Part shown: piece by piece, positions 35,219-45,356 of the stretch | Position numbering within the stretch: position 1 is the stretch's first letter | How the letters are laid out: each line of letters opens with the position of its first letter | From: Lachnospiraceae bacterium | GTDB taxonomy: Bacteria; Bacillota; Clostridia; Lachnospirales; Lachnospiraceae | DNA length: 64,000 bases | Direction: 5' to 3' | Assembly: GCA_028689655.1 (NCBI GenBank) | Contig: JAQVCT010000011.1 | Coordinates: 1-64,000, forward strand | Program-made: the position numbers and the translations under genes | Notes under the pieces: generated by a model | The model's database searches: none | What the model saw: the letters and a program-made list of their open reading frames with translations, nothing else | What the model was told of the DNA's origin: nothing

Positions 35219-35588
35219 ATAGTCATAGTTTTAACTTTAATGATTTAAAAAGGTAGATGATCCATGCAAACATATTAACACCTCCCAATAATAGTATATG
35301 CAGGTTATTGAAAAATTTTCATTTAACTTACTACCTACTTTAGTTATAGTCTTTTTGAACCTTGTAAATAACTGGTAAAATGCATAAAAATTAATTATTT
35401 TTTTGTGTATATTGCCACTAATAGGAAAAAAGTCATAGACATGATGAATAATATACAGAAAAAGCGCAGATATATACATGAGATATGCGCTGAAATCTAA
35501 AAAAATTATAAAAAAATGAATAAATATTTAAGATTTTATTAAGGTAAAACATTAATGTAGTACAGCTTTAATAGTTTAAAAGATTGGT

Positions 35589-35617
35589 TTGACGAAATAT
35601 AGTCCGTAATATACAAT
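35589..35617 (+). promoter_or_regulatory. Promoter of the OPT transporter gene
   Basis: TTGACG (35589-35594), 17-base spacer, TACAAT (35612-35617). Confidence 0.65.
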
Positions 35618-35648
35618 ACTAGGGTACAAAAAGAAAGGTGGACTTATT

Positions 35649-37529
35649 ATGAGCAACGAGAAAGAATTTAAACCATTTATTCCCGCTGACAAGGTTATGC
35701 CGGAGTTAACGATCACATCTGTTATTCTCGGTGTTATCCTGGCAGTTTTATTCGGGGGAGCAAATGCGTATCTGGGACTGAGAGTTGGTATGACTGTATC
35801 AGCATCTATTCCAGCAGCGGTAATTTCCATGGGAATTATCAGAGTTATTCTTAGAAAAGATTCTATATTAGAGAATAACATTGTACAGACAATTGGTTCG
35901 GCAGGAGAATCATTGGCTGCAGGTGCTATCTTTACCATGCCGGCATTATTTATGTGGGCAGCAGAAGCAGGCGATGCAGCACCATCTCTTTTAGAGATTT
36001 CATTGATCGCATTATGCGGCGGTATACTTGGTGTATTATTCATGGTACCACTTCGTGAAGCACTCATTGTAAAAGAGCATGGAACACTTCCTTATCCAGA
36101 AGGAACAGCATGTGCAGAAGTATTACTTGCTGGTGAAAGCGGTGGCTCAAAAGCTGCTACAGTATTTGCAGGTCTGGGAATTGCAGCCGTTTACAAATTT
36201 ATAGCTGACGGACTGAAGATTTTCCCAAGTGAAGTTGATTTTGAATTTAAGGGCTATAAGGGATCTGGTGTAGGCATGGACGTATTACCGGCATTAGCAG
36301 GTGTTGGATATATCTGTGGTCCTAAGATTTCTTCTTATATGCTTGCAGGTGGTACCGTTGCCTGGTTCGTATTGATGCCTCTCATCGTATTATTTGGTGG
36401 AGATGCCGTACTTTATCCGGCAACAGCACCAGTCAGTGAATTAGGTACCTGGGGAGTCTGGGGATCCTTCATCCGTTATATTGGTGCAGGCTGTGTATTA
36501 GCGGGTGGTATTATCAGTTTGATCAAATCATTACCTTTGATCGTAACGACATTTAGAGATGCAATGAAGGGCTATGGCGTAAAAGCTGAAGGTCAGAAGA
36601 GAACTTCTGTTGATTTACCTATGAATATCGTTATGTTACTTATCGGTGTAGTTGCTATTGTTATGTGGTTAGTACCAGCAATTCCAGTTAGCTTGGTAGG
36701 TGCTATCATTATCATCGTATTTGGTTTCTTCTTCGCTACTGTATCTTCCAGAATGGTTGGTCTTGTAGGAAGCAGTAATAACCCTGTGTCAGGTATGGCG
36801 ATCGCGACCTTACTGATCGCTACCATCATCCTGAAGGCAACAGGCAATATCGGAATGCCAGGTATGATCGCAGCTATTACCATCGGTTCTATTATCTGTA
36901 TCATCGCAGCTATCGCAGGTGATACATCACAGGATTTAAAGACAGGTTATATCATTGGTGCCACACCTAAGAAACAGCAGATCGGTGAATTGATCGGTGC
37001 AGTGGTATCTGCCCTTGCTATTGGTGGTGTACTCTACTTATTAAATGCAGCATGGGGTTACGGCTCAGCAGAATTACCAGCTCCACAGGCAACACTCATG
37101 AAGATGGTAGTAGAAGGTATCATGGGAAGCAACTTGCCATGGACACTTGTATTCTGTGGTATTGGTATTGCAATCGTAGTTGAGATTCTTGGAATCCCTG
37201 TATTACCTTTTGCAGTAGGTCTTTACTTACCAATCCATTTAAGTACTCCTATCATGGTGGGTGGTCTCATCAGATTCTATGTAGAGAAGAAAAAATACGC
37301 ATCAGAAGATGATAGAAAACATACCATTGAGAATGGTGTACTTTACACATCAGGTCTTATCGCCGGTGAAGGTCTTGTAGGTATCTTACTTGCAGTATTT
37401 GCAGTATTGAACCTGAATATTGATCTGAGTGAGAAGATTAACTTAGGAAATATTGGCGGATTAGTATTCTTCGCTTTATTAATGGTTACTGTATTTATAT
37501 TCATGAAACCTAAAAAAGAGAAAAAATAA
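35649..37529 (+). CDS. Oligopeptide transporter, OPT family
   Basis: A 626-residue membrane protein with about 15 hydrophobic segments. OPT-family landmarks include SVILGVILAVLFGGANAYLG near the N terminus, GTLPYPEGTACAEVL, and the SQDLKTGYIIGATPKKQQ loop. Family members are proton-coupled importers of small peptides or, in some branches, metal chelates. AAAGGTGG precedes the ATG. It is followed by a PqqD-like gene and pepD, which points to peptide use. Confidence 0.9.
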   Translation: MSNEKEFKPFIPADKVMPELTITSVILGVILAVLFGGANAYLGLRVGMTVSASIPAAVISMGIIRVILRKDSILENNIVQTIGSAGESLAAGAIFTMPALFMWAAEAGDAAPSLLEISLIALCGGILGVLFMVPLREALIVKEHGTLPYPEGTACAEVLLAGESGGSKAATVFAGLGIAAVYKFIADGLKIFPSEVDFEFKGYKGSGVGMDVLPALAGVGYICGPKISSYMLAGGTVAWFVLMPLIVLFGGDAVLYPATAPVSELGTWGVWGSFIRYIGAGCVLAGGIISLIKSLPLIVTTFRDAMKGYGVKAEGQKRTSVDLPMNIVMLLIGVVAIVMWLVPAIPVSLVGAIIIIVFGFFFATVSSRMVGLVGSSNNPVSGMAIATLLIATIILKATGNIGMPGMIAAITIGSIICIIAAIAGDTSQDLKTGYIIGATPKKQQIGELIGAVVSALAIGGVLYLLNAAWGYGSAELPAPQATLMKMVVEGIMGSNLPWTLVFCGIGIAIVVEILGIPVLPFAVGLYLPIHLSTPIMVGGLIRFYVEKKKYASEDDRKHTIENGVLYTSGLIAGEGLVGILLAVFAVLNLNIDLSEKINLGNIGGLVFFALLMVTVFIFMKPKKEKK

Positions 37530-37545
37530 CAGATTATTTTCAGTG

Positions 37546-37581
37546 GGTATCATATCAATTATGGTATGATACCTTCTCTTT
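37546..37581 (+). terminator. Terminator after the OPT gene
   Basis: GGTATCATA (37546-37554) pairs with TATGATACC (37565-37573), followed by TTCTCTTT. Confidence 0.65.
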
Positions 37582-37673
37582 ATTCTGGTTATTGCAAAAG
37601 TAAGGTAGGTATAATAAGCGTGAACACAGTGGATAGCGAAACCGTGTTCTATGGAAAGGCATTGTTACAAAAT

Positions 37674-38030
37674 ATGAGTAAAAATAAAAAAGAGCAGGAA
37701 AATTATCTGGATTATATTCCAAAACATAATTCCTTATTCCCATTTGAAAAAAATGAAAATAATCGTATTGAAGTCATGGTTCACAATAAAGGGCTTATGA
37801 ATCGTATCGCACAGATGATATTCCGAAGACCCAAGTACAGCAGGATTGAATTGGATGATTTCGGAAGCTTTATATGGGAGCAGATCGATGGGGAAAAGAC
37901 GATCTATGGGATCTGTGATCTGATCAAAGCACAGTTTGGAGAGGAAGCAGAACCACTCTATGAGAGAGCAACTACTTTCTTCCAGATTCTTAGAAGAAAT
38001 TCTTTTATTGTATATATGAACAAAAAATAG
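37674..38030 (+). CDS. PqqD-like (RRE-fold) small protein
   Basis: A 118-residue protein whose residues about 50-115 match the PqqD fold (RIELDDFGSFIWEQIDG, YGICDLIKAQFGEE, FFQILRRNSFIVY). PqqD proteins usually bind a precursor peptide for a radical SAM partner, but no such enzyme or obvious precursor is encoded nearby. I place the start at ATG 37674; the longer reading from 37566 would begin inside the OPT terminator. The ribosome site (GGAAAGG) is somewhat distant. It sits between OPT and pepD. Confidence 0.72.
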   Translation: MSKNKKEQENYLDYIPKHNSLFPFEKNENNRIEVMVHNKGLMNRIAQMIFRRPKYSRIELDDFGSFIWEQIDGEKTIYGICDLIKAQFGEEAEPLYERATTFFQILRRNSFIVYMNKK

Positions 38031-38112
38031 AAAATAATGTAGCTATGAGAATCAAGATAGTGAATAAAATAGAAAATGATTAAAAATGATAATCGAAAGG
38101 CCAGGTCATAAA

Positions 38113-39558
38113 ATGAGCGTTTTAGGAAATGTTGAACCAAAAGAAGTATTTCAGTATTTTGAAGAAATCTGTAATATCCCACATGGATCTTACCATGAAA
38201 AACAGATTAGCGATTATTGCGTCGCTTTTGCTAAGGAGCATAATCTTGAGGTAATCCAGGATAAGCTTTATAACATTATCATCAGAAAGCCTGCTACTCC
38301 AGGATATGAAAATGTACCGGCACTGATCATTCAGGGACATCTGGATATGGTATGCGAGAAAGAGTCTGATTGTACCATTGATATGGAAAAAGAAGGATTG
38401 GAACTTCAGATCAATGGAGACTTTGTGGAAGCAAAAGGAACGACACTGGGCGGAGATGACGGTATTGCAGTGGCATATGCGCTGGCTGTCTTAGCGGCAG
38501 ATAACCTGCAGCACCCCACCATCGAAGCAATCTTTACCGTATCGGAGGAAGTAGGCATGGAGGGCGCAGCTTTCATTGATCTGTCCTCTGTTACAGGAAA
38601 GAAATTATTGAATATTGACTCGGAGGAGGAAGGAATCTTCCTCACCAGTTGCGCTGGCGGTGCGAGAGTGAATTGCAGTGTGAAGATAGCTCACGAAGAA
38701 AAAGTAGGACAGTTAGTGAAGCTCACAATGACAGGTCTGAAAGGTGGACATTCCGGTACTGAGATCGACAAGGGACGCGCCAATGCCAATACTTTACTGG
38801 GACGCTTTTTACTGGAATTAGAGGGAAAAGTTACCTATGAACTGGTAGAGATGTGTGGCGGATCCAAAGATAATGCAATCCCAAGAGAGAGCAAAGCCAC
38901 TATTTTAGTAGATGCAAAAGAGATGGATACTTTCCAGCAGATCAGAAAAGAAAAGTTGGCAGCATATCAGAATGAATACAGCGTGGCTGATCCATCCATT
39001 CAGTTAAATGCAGAAGTTCTATCAGAGAAAAAATGCATGGTACTGGTGGAGGAGAGCAAACATAATGCACTGGTATTATTGAATGCACTTCCTAACGGAA
39101 TCCAGAGCATGAGCTTACATGTACCAGGACTTGTGGAGACTTCATTGAATCTTGGTATTATGAATACGGAGGATAGTAAGATTATCTATTCCTATGCCGT
39201 GAGAAGTTCTGTTACTTCCGCGAAGGATTATCTGATTCAGAAGATGACAGCACTTACCAAACGTCTGGGTGGAGAAGTAGTGGTATCCGGAAACTATCCA
39301 GGCTGGGAATATAAAGAAGAATCAAAGCTTCGGGAAGATATGATGCGTATCTATACGCAGATGTATGGCAAAGCACCTAAGATCGAGGCAATTCATGCTG
39401 GCGTGGAGTGTGGACTTATCTCTGACAAGATCGAAGGGATGGATTGTATTTCTTTCGGACCGGATATGCAGAACGTTCATACCGCAGATGAAAAACTCAG
39501 CATTTCCTCCACAAAACGTGTATGGGAATTTTTGACAAAAGTAATTGCATGCAAATAA
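38113..39558 (+). CDS. pepD: Aminoacyl-histidine dipeptidase (PepD, M20 family)
   Basis: A cytoplasmic zinc dipeptidase of 481 residues. The metal site is visible as IQGHLDMVCEKESD and GTTLGGDDGIAVAYALA, with the catalytic EE pair in VSEEVGMEGA. The middle lid domain and the late HAGVECGLIS ligand segment are present. The ATG at 38113 starts MSVLGNVEPKEVFQYFEEI, as in homologues; the earlier ATG at 38086 has no ribosome site. Together with the OPT transporter it should degrade imported peptides. Confidence 0.92.
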   Translation: MSVLGNVEPKEVFQYFEEICNIPHGSYHEKQISDYCVAFAKEHNLEVIQDKLYNIIIRKPATPGYENVPALIIQGHLDMVCEKESDCTIDMEKEGLELQINGDFVEAKGTTLGGDDGIAVAYALAVLAADNLQHPTIEAIFTVSEEVGMEGAAFIDLSSVTGKKLLNIDSEEEGIFLTSCAGGARVNCSVKIAHEEKVGQLVKLTMTGLKGGHSGTEIDKGRANANTLLGRFLLELEGKVTYELVEMCGGSKDNAIPRESKATILVDAKEMDTFQQIRKEKLAAYQNEYSVADPSIQLNAEVLSEKKCMVLVEESKHNALVLLNALPNGIQSMSLHVPGLVETSLNLGIMNTEDSKIIYSYAVRSSVTSAKDYLIQKMTALTKRLGGEVVVSGNYPGWEYKEESKLREDMMRIYTQMYGKAPKIEAIHAGVECGLISDKIEGMDCISFGPDMQNVHTADEKLSISSTKRVWEFLTKVIACK

Positions 39559-39576
39559 TACAGAATAATCTTAAGG

Positions 39577-39600
39577 ACCCCGTTACACGGGGTTCTTTTT
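39577..39600 (+). terminator. Terminator after pepD
   Basis: ACCCCGT (39577-39583), TAC loop, ACGGGGT (39587-39593), then TCTTTTT. Confidence 0.8.
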
Positions 39601-39644
39601 GTGATATCATATGCCTTAGCAACGAAGACAGAGGGGAGCAAATT

Positions 39645-40133
39645 ATGGCAAAAGAAAAAGACATTAAAACCAATGCGATGCGTATCCTGGAACAGATGAA
39701 GATTCCTTATGAGGCGCACACTTATGAATGTAAAGAATTTATTGATGGAGTGACCCTTGCCGACCAGTTGGGGATTCCTCATGAAATGACCTACAAGACG
39801 CTGGTGACTATAGGAAAGAGCAAGAATTATTATGTGTTCGTCATACCCATTGAGGAAGAAATCGATATGAAAAAAGCGGCTAAAGTGGTCAACGAAAAAT
39901 CCATAGAGATGATACACGTGAAGGATATCAATGCCATTACAGGTTACATAAGAGGCTGTTGTACCGCCATCGGAATGAAAAAGCAGTTCCCTACGGTAAT
40001 TCATGAATCCTGTAATCAGATCAGCAGGATCATTGTCAGCGGTGGAAAATTGGGCGTTCAGTTGGAACTGGAAATAAAAGATTATGTCAAGGCTTGCAGA
40101 GGAAAAATCGCAGATGTATGTGTGGAAAGATAG
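39645..40133 (+). CDS. ybaK: Cys-tRNA(Pro) deacylase, YbaK/EbsC family
   Basis: A 162-residue editing protein that hydrolyses Cys mischarged on tRNA-Pro. Family features: TNAMRILEQMKIPYEAHTY at the start, the conserved Lys in MTYKTLV, and GYIRGCCTAIGMKKQFPT. GAGGGGAG precedes ATG 39645; an extension to 39522 would run back into pepD and its terminator. It overlaps the next gene by 20 bases, so the two are co-translated. Confidence 0.9.
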   Translation: MAKEKDIKTNAMRILEQMKIPYEAHTYECKEFIDGVTLADQLGIPHEMTYKTLVTIGKSKNYYVFVIPIEEEIDMKKAAKVVNEKSIEMIHVKDINAITGYIRGCCTAIGMKKQFPTVIHESCNQISRIIVSGGKLGVQLELEIKDYVKACRGKIADVCVER

Positions 40134-40767
40134 TCCGGAGAAAATTGTAATAGAATATGACCGTGTAAAAATTCCCTGTACGGTAAAACAGAGCAGACGG
40201 AGATCCTATGGGCTGGAGATTGACGAGAATGGTGCAGTTATTCTAAAGATTCCATTACAAGCATCGGAAAGCTTCATTGATTCATTTCTACGTGACAAGG
40301 AAAAGTGGATCACAGAAAAGTATGAAAAACAGTTGCGGAGAAAAAATGAGCTGGAAGAATGGAAGAAGAGGCTGGCATGTACACCGGGGCAGGCAGCGGC
40401 ACTGACGAAAAGATATCGGAATGCAGCAAAGAAATATATACCAGAGCGGGTGGCACACTATCAGATGCAGATGGGCGGTACTTATGAGCGGGTGATCATA
40501 CGGGATCAAAAGACCAGATGGGGAAGCTGCAGCAGTGGGGGCACACTTTCCTTCAGCTGGAGATTGATGCTGGCACCACCCATGGTATTGGATTATGTGG
40601 TGATTCATGAACTGGCGCATTTGCAGGAGATGAATCATTCGAAAGCTTTTTGGGATGTGGTGGAGTCTGTCATGCCGGAATACCGCATACACCGCAAGTG
40701 GCTGCGGGACAACGGTGCCATATTGCAGATGCAGCTGCGGGGAGATATTTCAGAGAACAAAGAGTAA
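40114..40767 (+). CDS. YgjP-type metal-dependent hydrolase (DUF45)
   Basis: A 217-residue putative zinc metallopeptidase of the YgjP/WLM group. The motif VIHELAHLQEMNHSKAFW (HExxH plus third His) and the preceding TRWGSCSSGGTLSFSWRL segment are diagnostic. ATG 40114 has AGAGGA about ten bases upstream, within the end of ybaK; an earlier ATG at 40084 is possible. Physiological substrate unknown. Confidence 0.85.
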   Translation: MYVWKDSPEKIVIEYDRVKIPCTVKQSRRRSYGLEIDENGAVILKIPLQASESFIDSFLRDKEKWITEKYEKQLRRKNELEEWKKRLACTPGQAAALTKRYRNAAKKYIPERVAHYQMQMGGTYERVIIRDQKTRWGSCSSGGTLSFSWRLMLAPPMVLDYVVIHELAHLQEMNHSKAFWDVVESVMPEYRIHRKWLRDNGAILQMQLRGDISENKE

Positions 40768-40776
40768 AAAACAAAA

Positions 40777-40807
40777 AAAGAACCTCTATGACGGTAGAGG
40801 TTCTTTT
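40777..40807. terminator. Bidirectional terminator between ygjP-type gene and rpsT
   Basis: AAAGAACCTCTA (40777-40788) pairs with TAGAGGTTCTTT (40795-40806), with A- and T-runs on either side, between convergent genes. Confidence 0.85.
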
Positions 40808-40819
40808 TGAAATGTATTC

Positions 40820-41083
40820 TTAAGCCATTTCGTTAACAGCTTTTGATAAACGTGAAACTTTTCTTGCAGAAGTATTTTTGTGGAAAATACCTTTTTTTGT
40901 AGCTTTATCAATAGATGAAGTAGCACTTAATAAAGCAGCGGCTGCAGCAGCTTTGTCGTTTGATTCGATTGCAGCGTATACTTTTTTGATTTCTGTTTTA
41001 ACTCCAGATTTAATACCTTTGTTTCTTTCAGCCTTAGTTCTGTTAACTAAGATTCTCTTTTTTGCAGATTTGATGTTAGCCAA
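40820..41083 (-). CDS. rpsT: 30S ribosomal protein S20, TTG start
   Basis: An 87-residue basic protein starting (M)ANIKSAKKRI, the standard S20 start. The codon is TTG at 41083-41081, with a perfect AGGAGG (41097-41092) eight bases upstream; an in-frame GTG at 41092 would overlap that site. Ala-rich and Lys-rich throughout, as usual for S20. Monocistronic on the minus strand. Confidence 0.95.
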   Translation of the reverse strand: MANIKSAKKRILVNRTKAERNKGIKSGVKTEIKKVYAAIESNDKAAAAAALLSATSSIDKATKKGIFHKNTSARKVSRLSKAVNEMA

Positions 41084-41183
41084 GACCCGCACCTCCTATT
41101 ATTATGAAAAAATATTTTATTAGTTGTGATCGTATGTAGCACCAATCCGGACACGGACGTATCGAGCCACACATATGAATAAT

Positions 41184-41212
41184 ATATTACTGGAATATAA
41201 GATGGATGTCAA
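41184..41212 (-). promoter_or_regulatory. Promoter of rpsT
   Basis: On the minus strand TTGACA (41212-41207), 17-base spacer, TAATAT (41189-41184). The leader of about 95 bases contains GGCTCGATACG- and CCGTGTCCGG-type pairings but nothing I can name. Confidence 0.7.
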
Positions 41213-41282
41213 TACATAATTCCCATGTTTTTGTAAAAAATACTATTAAAATAGGATAAGGACAGGGAAAGGAAATTAGAAA

Positions 41283-42197
41283 ATGAGCCATTATGAAATT
41301 CGAACAGATCTGGCATTGGAAGCAAGGGAGACAATTACTGAGGAGGCAGAAGAACTCAGGGGTGTATCTGTGGAGGAATTCTATCAAAAAGAGATTGATG
41401 TCCGAGTGACAAAAGTGATCATCGAGACGAAAAATGGGGCGAAAGCCATGGGAAAGCCTATAGGTACCTATATCACACTGGAGGCACCGGGCATGGTGGA
41501 GAAGGATGAGGATTATCACAGAGAGATCTCGGAGGAACTGGCAGAGCATTTGGCAGAGATAATCCCCGATCTGGAGCAGGAACAGTCCATTCTGGTGGTG
41601 GGACTGGGCAATCAGGATGTGACCGCGGATGCCCTTGGTCCTCATGTGGTGGATAATCTCTATATTACCAGGCATGTAGTGAAAGAATACGGGCGGGCAG
41701 CATATAATCGTAGTAGGGTGCATATGATAAGTAGTATTGTTCCGGGTGTTATGGCGAAGACGGGGATGGAGAGTGCGGAGATCATCAGGGGAATCGTGCA
41801 GGAGACGGAGCCTACGGTGATCATTGTGATCGATGCACTGGCAGCCCGGAGTACCAAGAGGCTGAACCGTACCATACAGATCACGAATACAGGCATTCAT
41901 CCCGGGTCAGGTGTGGGCAATCATCGGAATGCCCTCACAGAGGAAAGCCTGGGGATACCGGTTATTGCCATCGGGGTGCCTACTGTGGTGGACGCAGCGA
42001 CCATTGTAAATGATGCTATGGAGAAGACCATAGAACAGTTAAAAAAAACAAATATGGGAATGGAGGATGATTTCCCTAAGATTATGTCTGAGTTAAATAA
42101 TATGTATGTGACAAGTAAAGATATTGATGAGACGATTAAAAGTCTGAGCTTTCTCATATCAGAAGCCTTGAATATCACTTTTGACAGATTGGAGTAG
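41283..42197 (+). CDS. gpr: Spore germination protease GPR
   Basis: Degrades small acid-soluble spore proteins at germination (peptidase family A25). The 304-residue protein begins with a propeptide ending near SHYEIRTDLALEARE, which is autoprocessed during sporulation. Conserved segments are VVGLGNQDVTADALGP, IDALAARS and NTGIHPGSGVGNHR. GGGAAAGG precedes the ATG. spoIIP follows 22 bases later, the usual pairing in Clostridia. Confidence 0.95.
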   Translation: MSHYEIRTDLALEARETITEEAEELRGVSVEEFYQKEIDVRVTKVIIETKNGAKAMGKPIGTYITLEAPGMVEKDEDYHREISEELAEHLAEIIPDLEQEQSILVVGLGNQDVTADALGPHVVDNLYITRHVVKEYGRAAYNRSRVHMISSIVPGVMAKTGMESAEIIRGIVQETEPTVIIVIDALAARSTKRLNRTIQITNTGIHPGSGVGNHRNALTEESLGIPVIAIGVPTVVDAATIVNDAMEKTIEQLKKTNMGMEDDFPKIMSELNNMYVTSKDIDETIKSLSFLISEALNITFDRLE

Positions 42198-42219
42198 ACC
42201 GCAGGAGGTTGGATGATAC

Positions 42220-43461
42220 ATGAACCATAGGAGAGAAAAGATACAAATGATAGGAGTGATATGTGTATTTGTACTTTTCTTTTCTACACAGAACTCTTTT
42301 TCCTACATGACTACAAATCTTTTCGTGCCGGTACTCATTGCGGCGGATCATAAGTATCAGGAATGGTCATTGGAGAAAATCATACTGGACAACGCTGCTC
42401 ATATTTATCCTTTCTGGAGACAGATAGAGATGACTTCCAACTACACAGCTATCGTTGAGGATGAATGCACCTATGAAAAATTGCTGGAGCTGGAGGGGAC
42501 AGATGAGGACAGAGAAGCGTATCCCCCAGGGGAGACGAAGGAGGACTCTGACACAGCACAAGTGGAACAGGGAGAAGAGACAGGGAATCACACAGTGGAG
42601 GAGGTGGATCGTGCCAAGGCTGCCATGGAAAATGAGAACATGTTTTCCAAACTCCAGATGGATAACTTTACCGAGACAGGGGAGAAACAGGTGGTATATA
42701 GGCGGGAAGATCTGAGAGATTTCCAGAATCTGATAAAACAATTCTATACCATAGACGCTACCACTATGACGGATGAAAGTCAGCTGCAGATCGATAAATT
42801 GCTGGATGCCGATATGGCGATACAGAAAAGTGCAGAGCCACAGATACTGATCTATCACACCCATGCCTCGGAATGCTATGTGGATTCCGTGCCTGGGGAT
42901 CTGTCCACCACGGTGATGGGTGTGGGAGAACAGTTGAAAAAGATTCTGGTAGAAAAATATGGATATTCCGTACTGCATGATACGGGAATTTACGATACGG
43001 TGCGGGCACAGGCGTACAATGTGGCAGCACCTCGCGTGGAACAACTGTTAGCGGAAAATCCCAGCATTCAGGTGGTCATTGACCTCCATCGGGATCAGGT
43101 GCAGGAGGGAACCAAACTGGTCACCAGTCTCAACGGTATGCCCACAGCCAAATTCATGTTTTTTAACGGGCTGAGCAGAACCAAAGAGACAGGAGACATT
43201 ACATATCTGGCAAATCCCAATATCGATGAGAACCTTGCCTTCGCTTTTCAGATGCAGCTGACCTGCAATGAATATTACCCGGATATCACCAGAAAGATCT
43301 ATTTGAAGGGGTATCGTTATAACATGCAGTACAAAGGGAAAACGCTTTTGATCGAGCTGGGCGCACAGACCAACACGGTGACGGAAGCGAAAAATGCATG
43401 TTTCCCTATTGCCCATGCATTAGATCTCGTGTTAAGTGGCAAAATGCCTGACAATTCCTAG
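42220..43461 (+). CDS. spoIIP: Stage II sporulation protein P
   Basis: A peptidoglycan amidase and endopeptidase that works with SpoIID and SpoIIM in engulfment of the forespore. The 413-residue protein has an N-terminal membrane anchor (about 10-32), an acidic variable region (about 90-140), and the SpoIIP catalytic domain from about 205 (ILIYHTHASECY, VIDLHRDQ, LIELGAQTNTVTEA). AGGAGG lies before the ATG. Confidence 0.94.
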   Translation: MNHRREKIQMIGVICVFVLFFSTQNSFSYMTTNLFVPVLIAADHKYQEWSLEKIILDNAAHIYPFWRQIEMTSNYTAIVEDECTYEKLLELEGTDEDREAYPPGETKEDSDTAQVEQGEETGNHTVEEVDRAKAAMENENMFSKLQMDNFTETGEKQVVYRREDLRDFQNLIKQFYTIDATTMTDESQLQIDKLLDADMAIQKSAEPQILIYHTHASECYVDSVPGDLSTTVMGVGEQLKKILVEKYGYSVLHDTGIYDTVRAQAYNVAAPRVEQLLAENPSIQVVIDLHRDQVQEGTKLVTSLNGMPTAKFMFFNGLSRTKETGDITYLANPNIDENLAFAFQMQLTCNEYYPDITRKIYLKGYRYNMQYKGKTLLIELGAQTNTVTEAKNACFPIAHALDLVLSGKMPDNS

Positions 43462-43488
43462 ACAATCAGCCGAAAAATATGCTATACT
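43459..43488 (+). promoter_or_regulatory. Candidate promoter of lepA-hemW
   Basis: TAGACA (43459-43464), 18-base spacer, TATACT (43483-43488), overlapping the spoIIP stop codon. Confidence 0.4.
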
Positions 43489-43541
43489 CTGCTGGAGTAT
43501 CATATTAAATTTACACACAAAAAGAAAGGTATTGACATAGA

Positions 43542-45356
43542 ATGGCTCAAATAGATCAAAGTAAAATTAGAAATTTTTGTATTGTTGCACACATTGACCA
43601 TGGCAAATCCACTCTGGCGGACAGAATCATCGAGAAAACAGGACTTCTGACCAACCGCGAGATGCAGGCACAGGTGCTTGATAACATGGATCTGGAGCGG
43701 GAACGTGGGATTACCATCAAGGCTCAGACGGTTCGTACCATCTATAAGGCAAAAGACGGAGAAGAATACGTATTTAACCTGATCGATACACCCGGGCATG
43801 TGGACTTTAACTATGAGGTAAGCCGCAGTCTGGCTGCTTGTGATGGAGCGATCCTCATCGTGGATGCCGCCCAGGGCATCGAGGCACAGACCCTGGCAAA
43901 TGTGTATCTGGCACTGGATCATAATCTGGATGTATTCCCGGTGATCAATAAGATTGATCTGCCCAGTGCAGAGCCAAAGCGTGTCATAGAGGAGATCGAG
44001 GATGTGATCGGACTGGAGGCGAAGGATGCACCGCTGATCTCTGCCAAAAATGGCGTGGGCATCGAGGAAGTCCTGGAAAAGATCGTGGAGAAGATTCCAG
44101 CTCCGGGTGGCAGTCCTGAGAATCCCTTGCAGGCATTGATCTTTGACTCCCTGTATGATTCCTATAAAGGGGTCATTATATTCTGCCGCATCATGGAAGG
44201 CACTGTGAAGAAAGGTACCAAGATCCGCATGATGGCAACCGGAGCGGAGGAAGAAGTGGTGGAAGTAGGATATTTTGGAGCAGGTCAGTTCTTACCCACG
44301 GAGGAACTCAGCGCAGGGATGGTAGGCTATATTACTGCATCCATTAAAAATGTGAAAGACACCGCAGTGGGGGATACGGTCACGGATGCAGATCGTCCCT
44401 GTGCAGAGCCCCTGCCGGGATATAAGAAAGTGAATTCCATGGTATATTGCGGTCTGTACCCCGCAGATGGGGCAAAATATCCGGATCTGCGAGATGCATT
44501 GGAAAAGTTACAGTTAAATGACGCCTCTCTGAACTATGAGCCGGAGACCAGTATCGCTCTGGGATTTGGATTTCGATGCGGATTTCTGGGGTTATTACAC
44601 CTGGAGATTATTCAGGAACGTCTGGAGAGAGAATACAATCTGGATCTGGTTACCACAGCACCCAGTGTTATCTATAAGGTATATAGGACCAACGGGGAAG
44701 TGATCGAACTGACCAATCCCTCCAACCTTCCGGATCCGTCTGAAATCGATTATATGGAGGAACCCATCGTATCCGCAGAGATCATGGTGACCACAGAGTT
44801 CATCGGTACGATCATGGAACTGTGCCAGGAGAGACGTGGTGTCTACCTGGGCATGGAATACATGGAAGCCACCAGAGCATTATTGAAATATGAGCTGCCT
44901 TTGAATGAGATCATTTATGATTTCTTTGACGCATTGAAATCCCGTTCCAGGGGGTACGCATCTTTTGACTATGAGATGAAGGGTTACGAGCAGTCCGAGC
45001 TGGTGAAGCTGGACATCCTCATCAACCGTGAGGAAGTGGATGCCCTTTCCTTTATCGTCCACAAAGATACCGCTTATGAGCGTGGCAGAAGAATGTGCGA
45101 ACGGTTAAAAGATGAGATTCCGAGACAGCTCTTCGAGATTCCCATTCAGGCAGCAGTGGGCAGCAAGATCATTGCAAGGGAGACCGTAAAGGCAATGCGT
45201 AAAGATGTATTGGCAAAATGCTACGGTGGAGATATTACCCGAAAGAAGAAACTGTTAGAGAAGCAAAAAGAAGGTAAGAAGCGCATGCGTCAGGTGGGCA
45301 ATGTGGAGATTCCACAGAAAGCCTTTATGAGTGTGCTGAAATTAGATGATAAATAA
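43542..45356 (+). CDS. lepA: Elongation factor 4 (LepA)
   Basis: A ribosome-associated GTPase of 604 residues, of normal length. GTPase motifs are [17 protein letters not shown] and NKIDLP; the LepA-specific C-terminal domain ends with [26 protein letters not shown] precedes the ATG. hemW starts within its last codons (11-base overlap). Confidence 0.97.
   Translation: MAQIDQSKIRNFCIVAHIDHGKSTLADRIIEKTGLLTNREMQAQVLDNMDLERERGITIKAQTVRTIYKAKDGEEYVFNLIDTPGHVDFNYEVSRSLAACDGAILIVDAAQGIEAQTLANVYLALDHNLDVFPVINKIDLPSAEPKRVIEEIEDVIGLEAKDAPLISAKNGVGIEEVLEKIVEKIPAPGGSPENPLQALIFDSLYDSYKGVIIFCRIMEGTVKKGTKIRMMATGAEEEVVEVGYFGAGQFLPTEELSAGMVGYITASIKNVKDTAVGDTVTDADRPCAEPLPGYKKVNSMVYCGLYPADGAKYPDLRDALEKLQLNDASLNYEPETSIALGFGFRCGFLGLLHLEIIQERLEREYNLDLVTTAPSVIYKVYRTNGEVIELTNPSNLPDPSEIDYMEEPIVSAEIMVTTEFIGTIMELCQERRGVYLGMEYMEATRALLKYELPLNEIIYDFFDALKSRSRGYASFDYEMKGYEQSELVKLDILINREEVDALSFIVHKDTAYERGRRMCERLKDEIPRQLFEIPIQAAVGSKIIARETVKAMRKDVLAKCYGGDITRKKKLLEKQKEGKKRMRQVGNVEIPQKAFMSVLKLDDK

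Noticed and set aside
41190..41280. Sigma-G promoter upstream of gpr
   Set aside because: AATACTA near 41249 resembles a -10, but no fitting -35 lies at the right distance.
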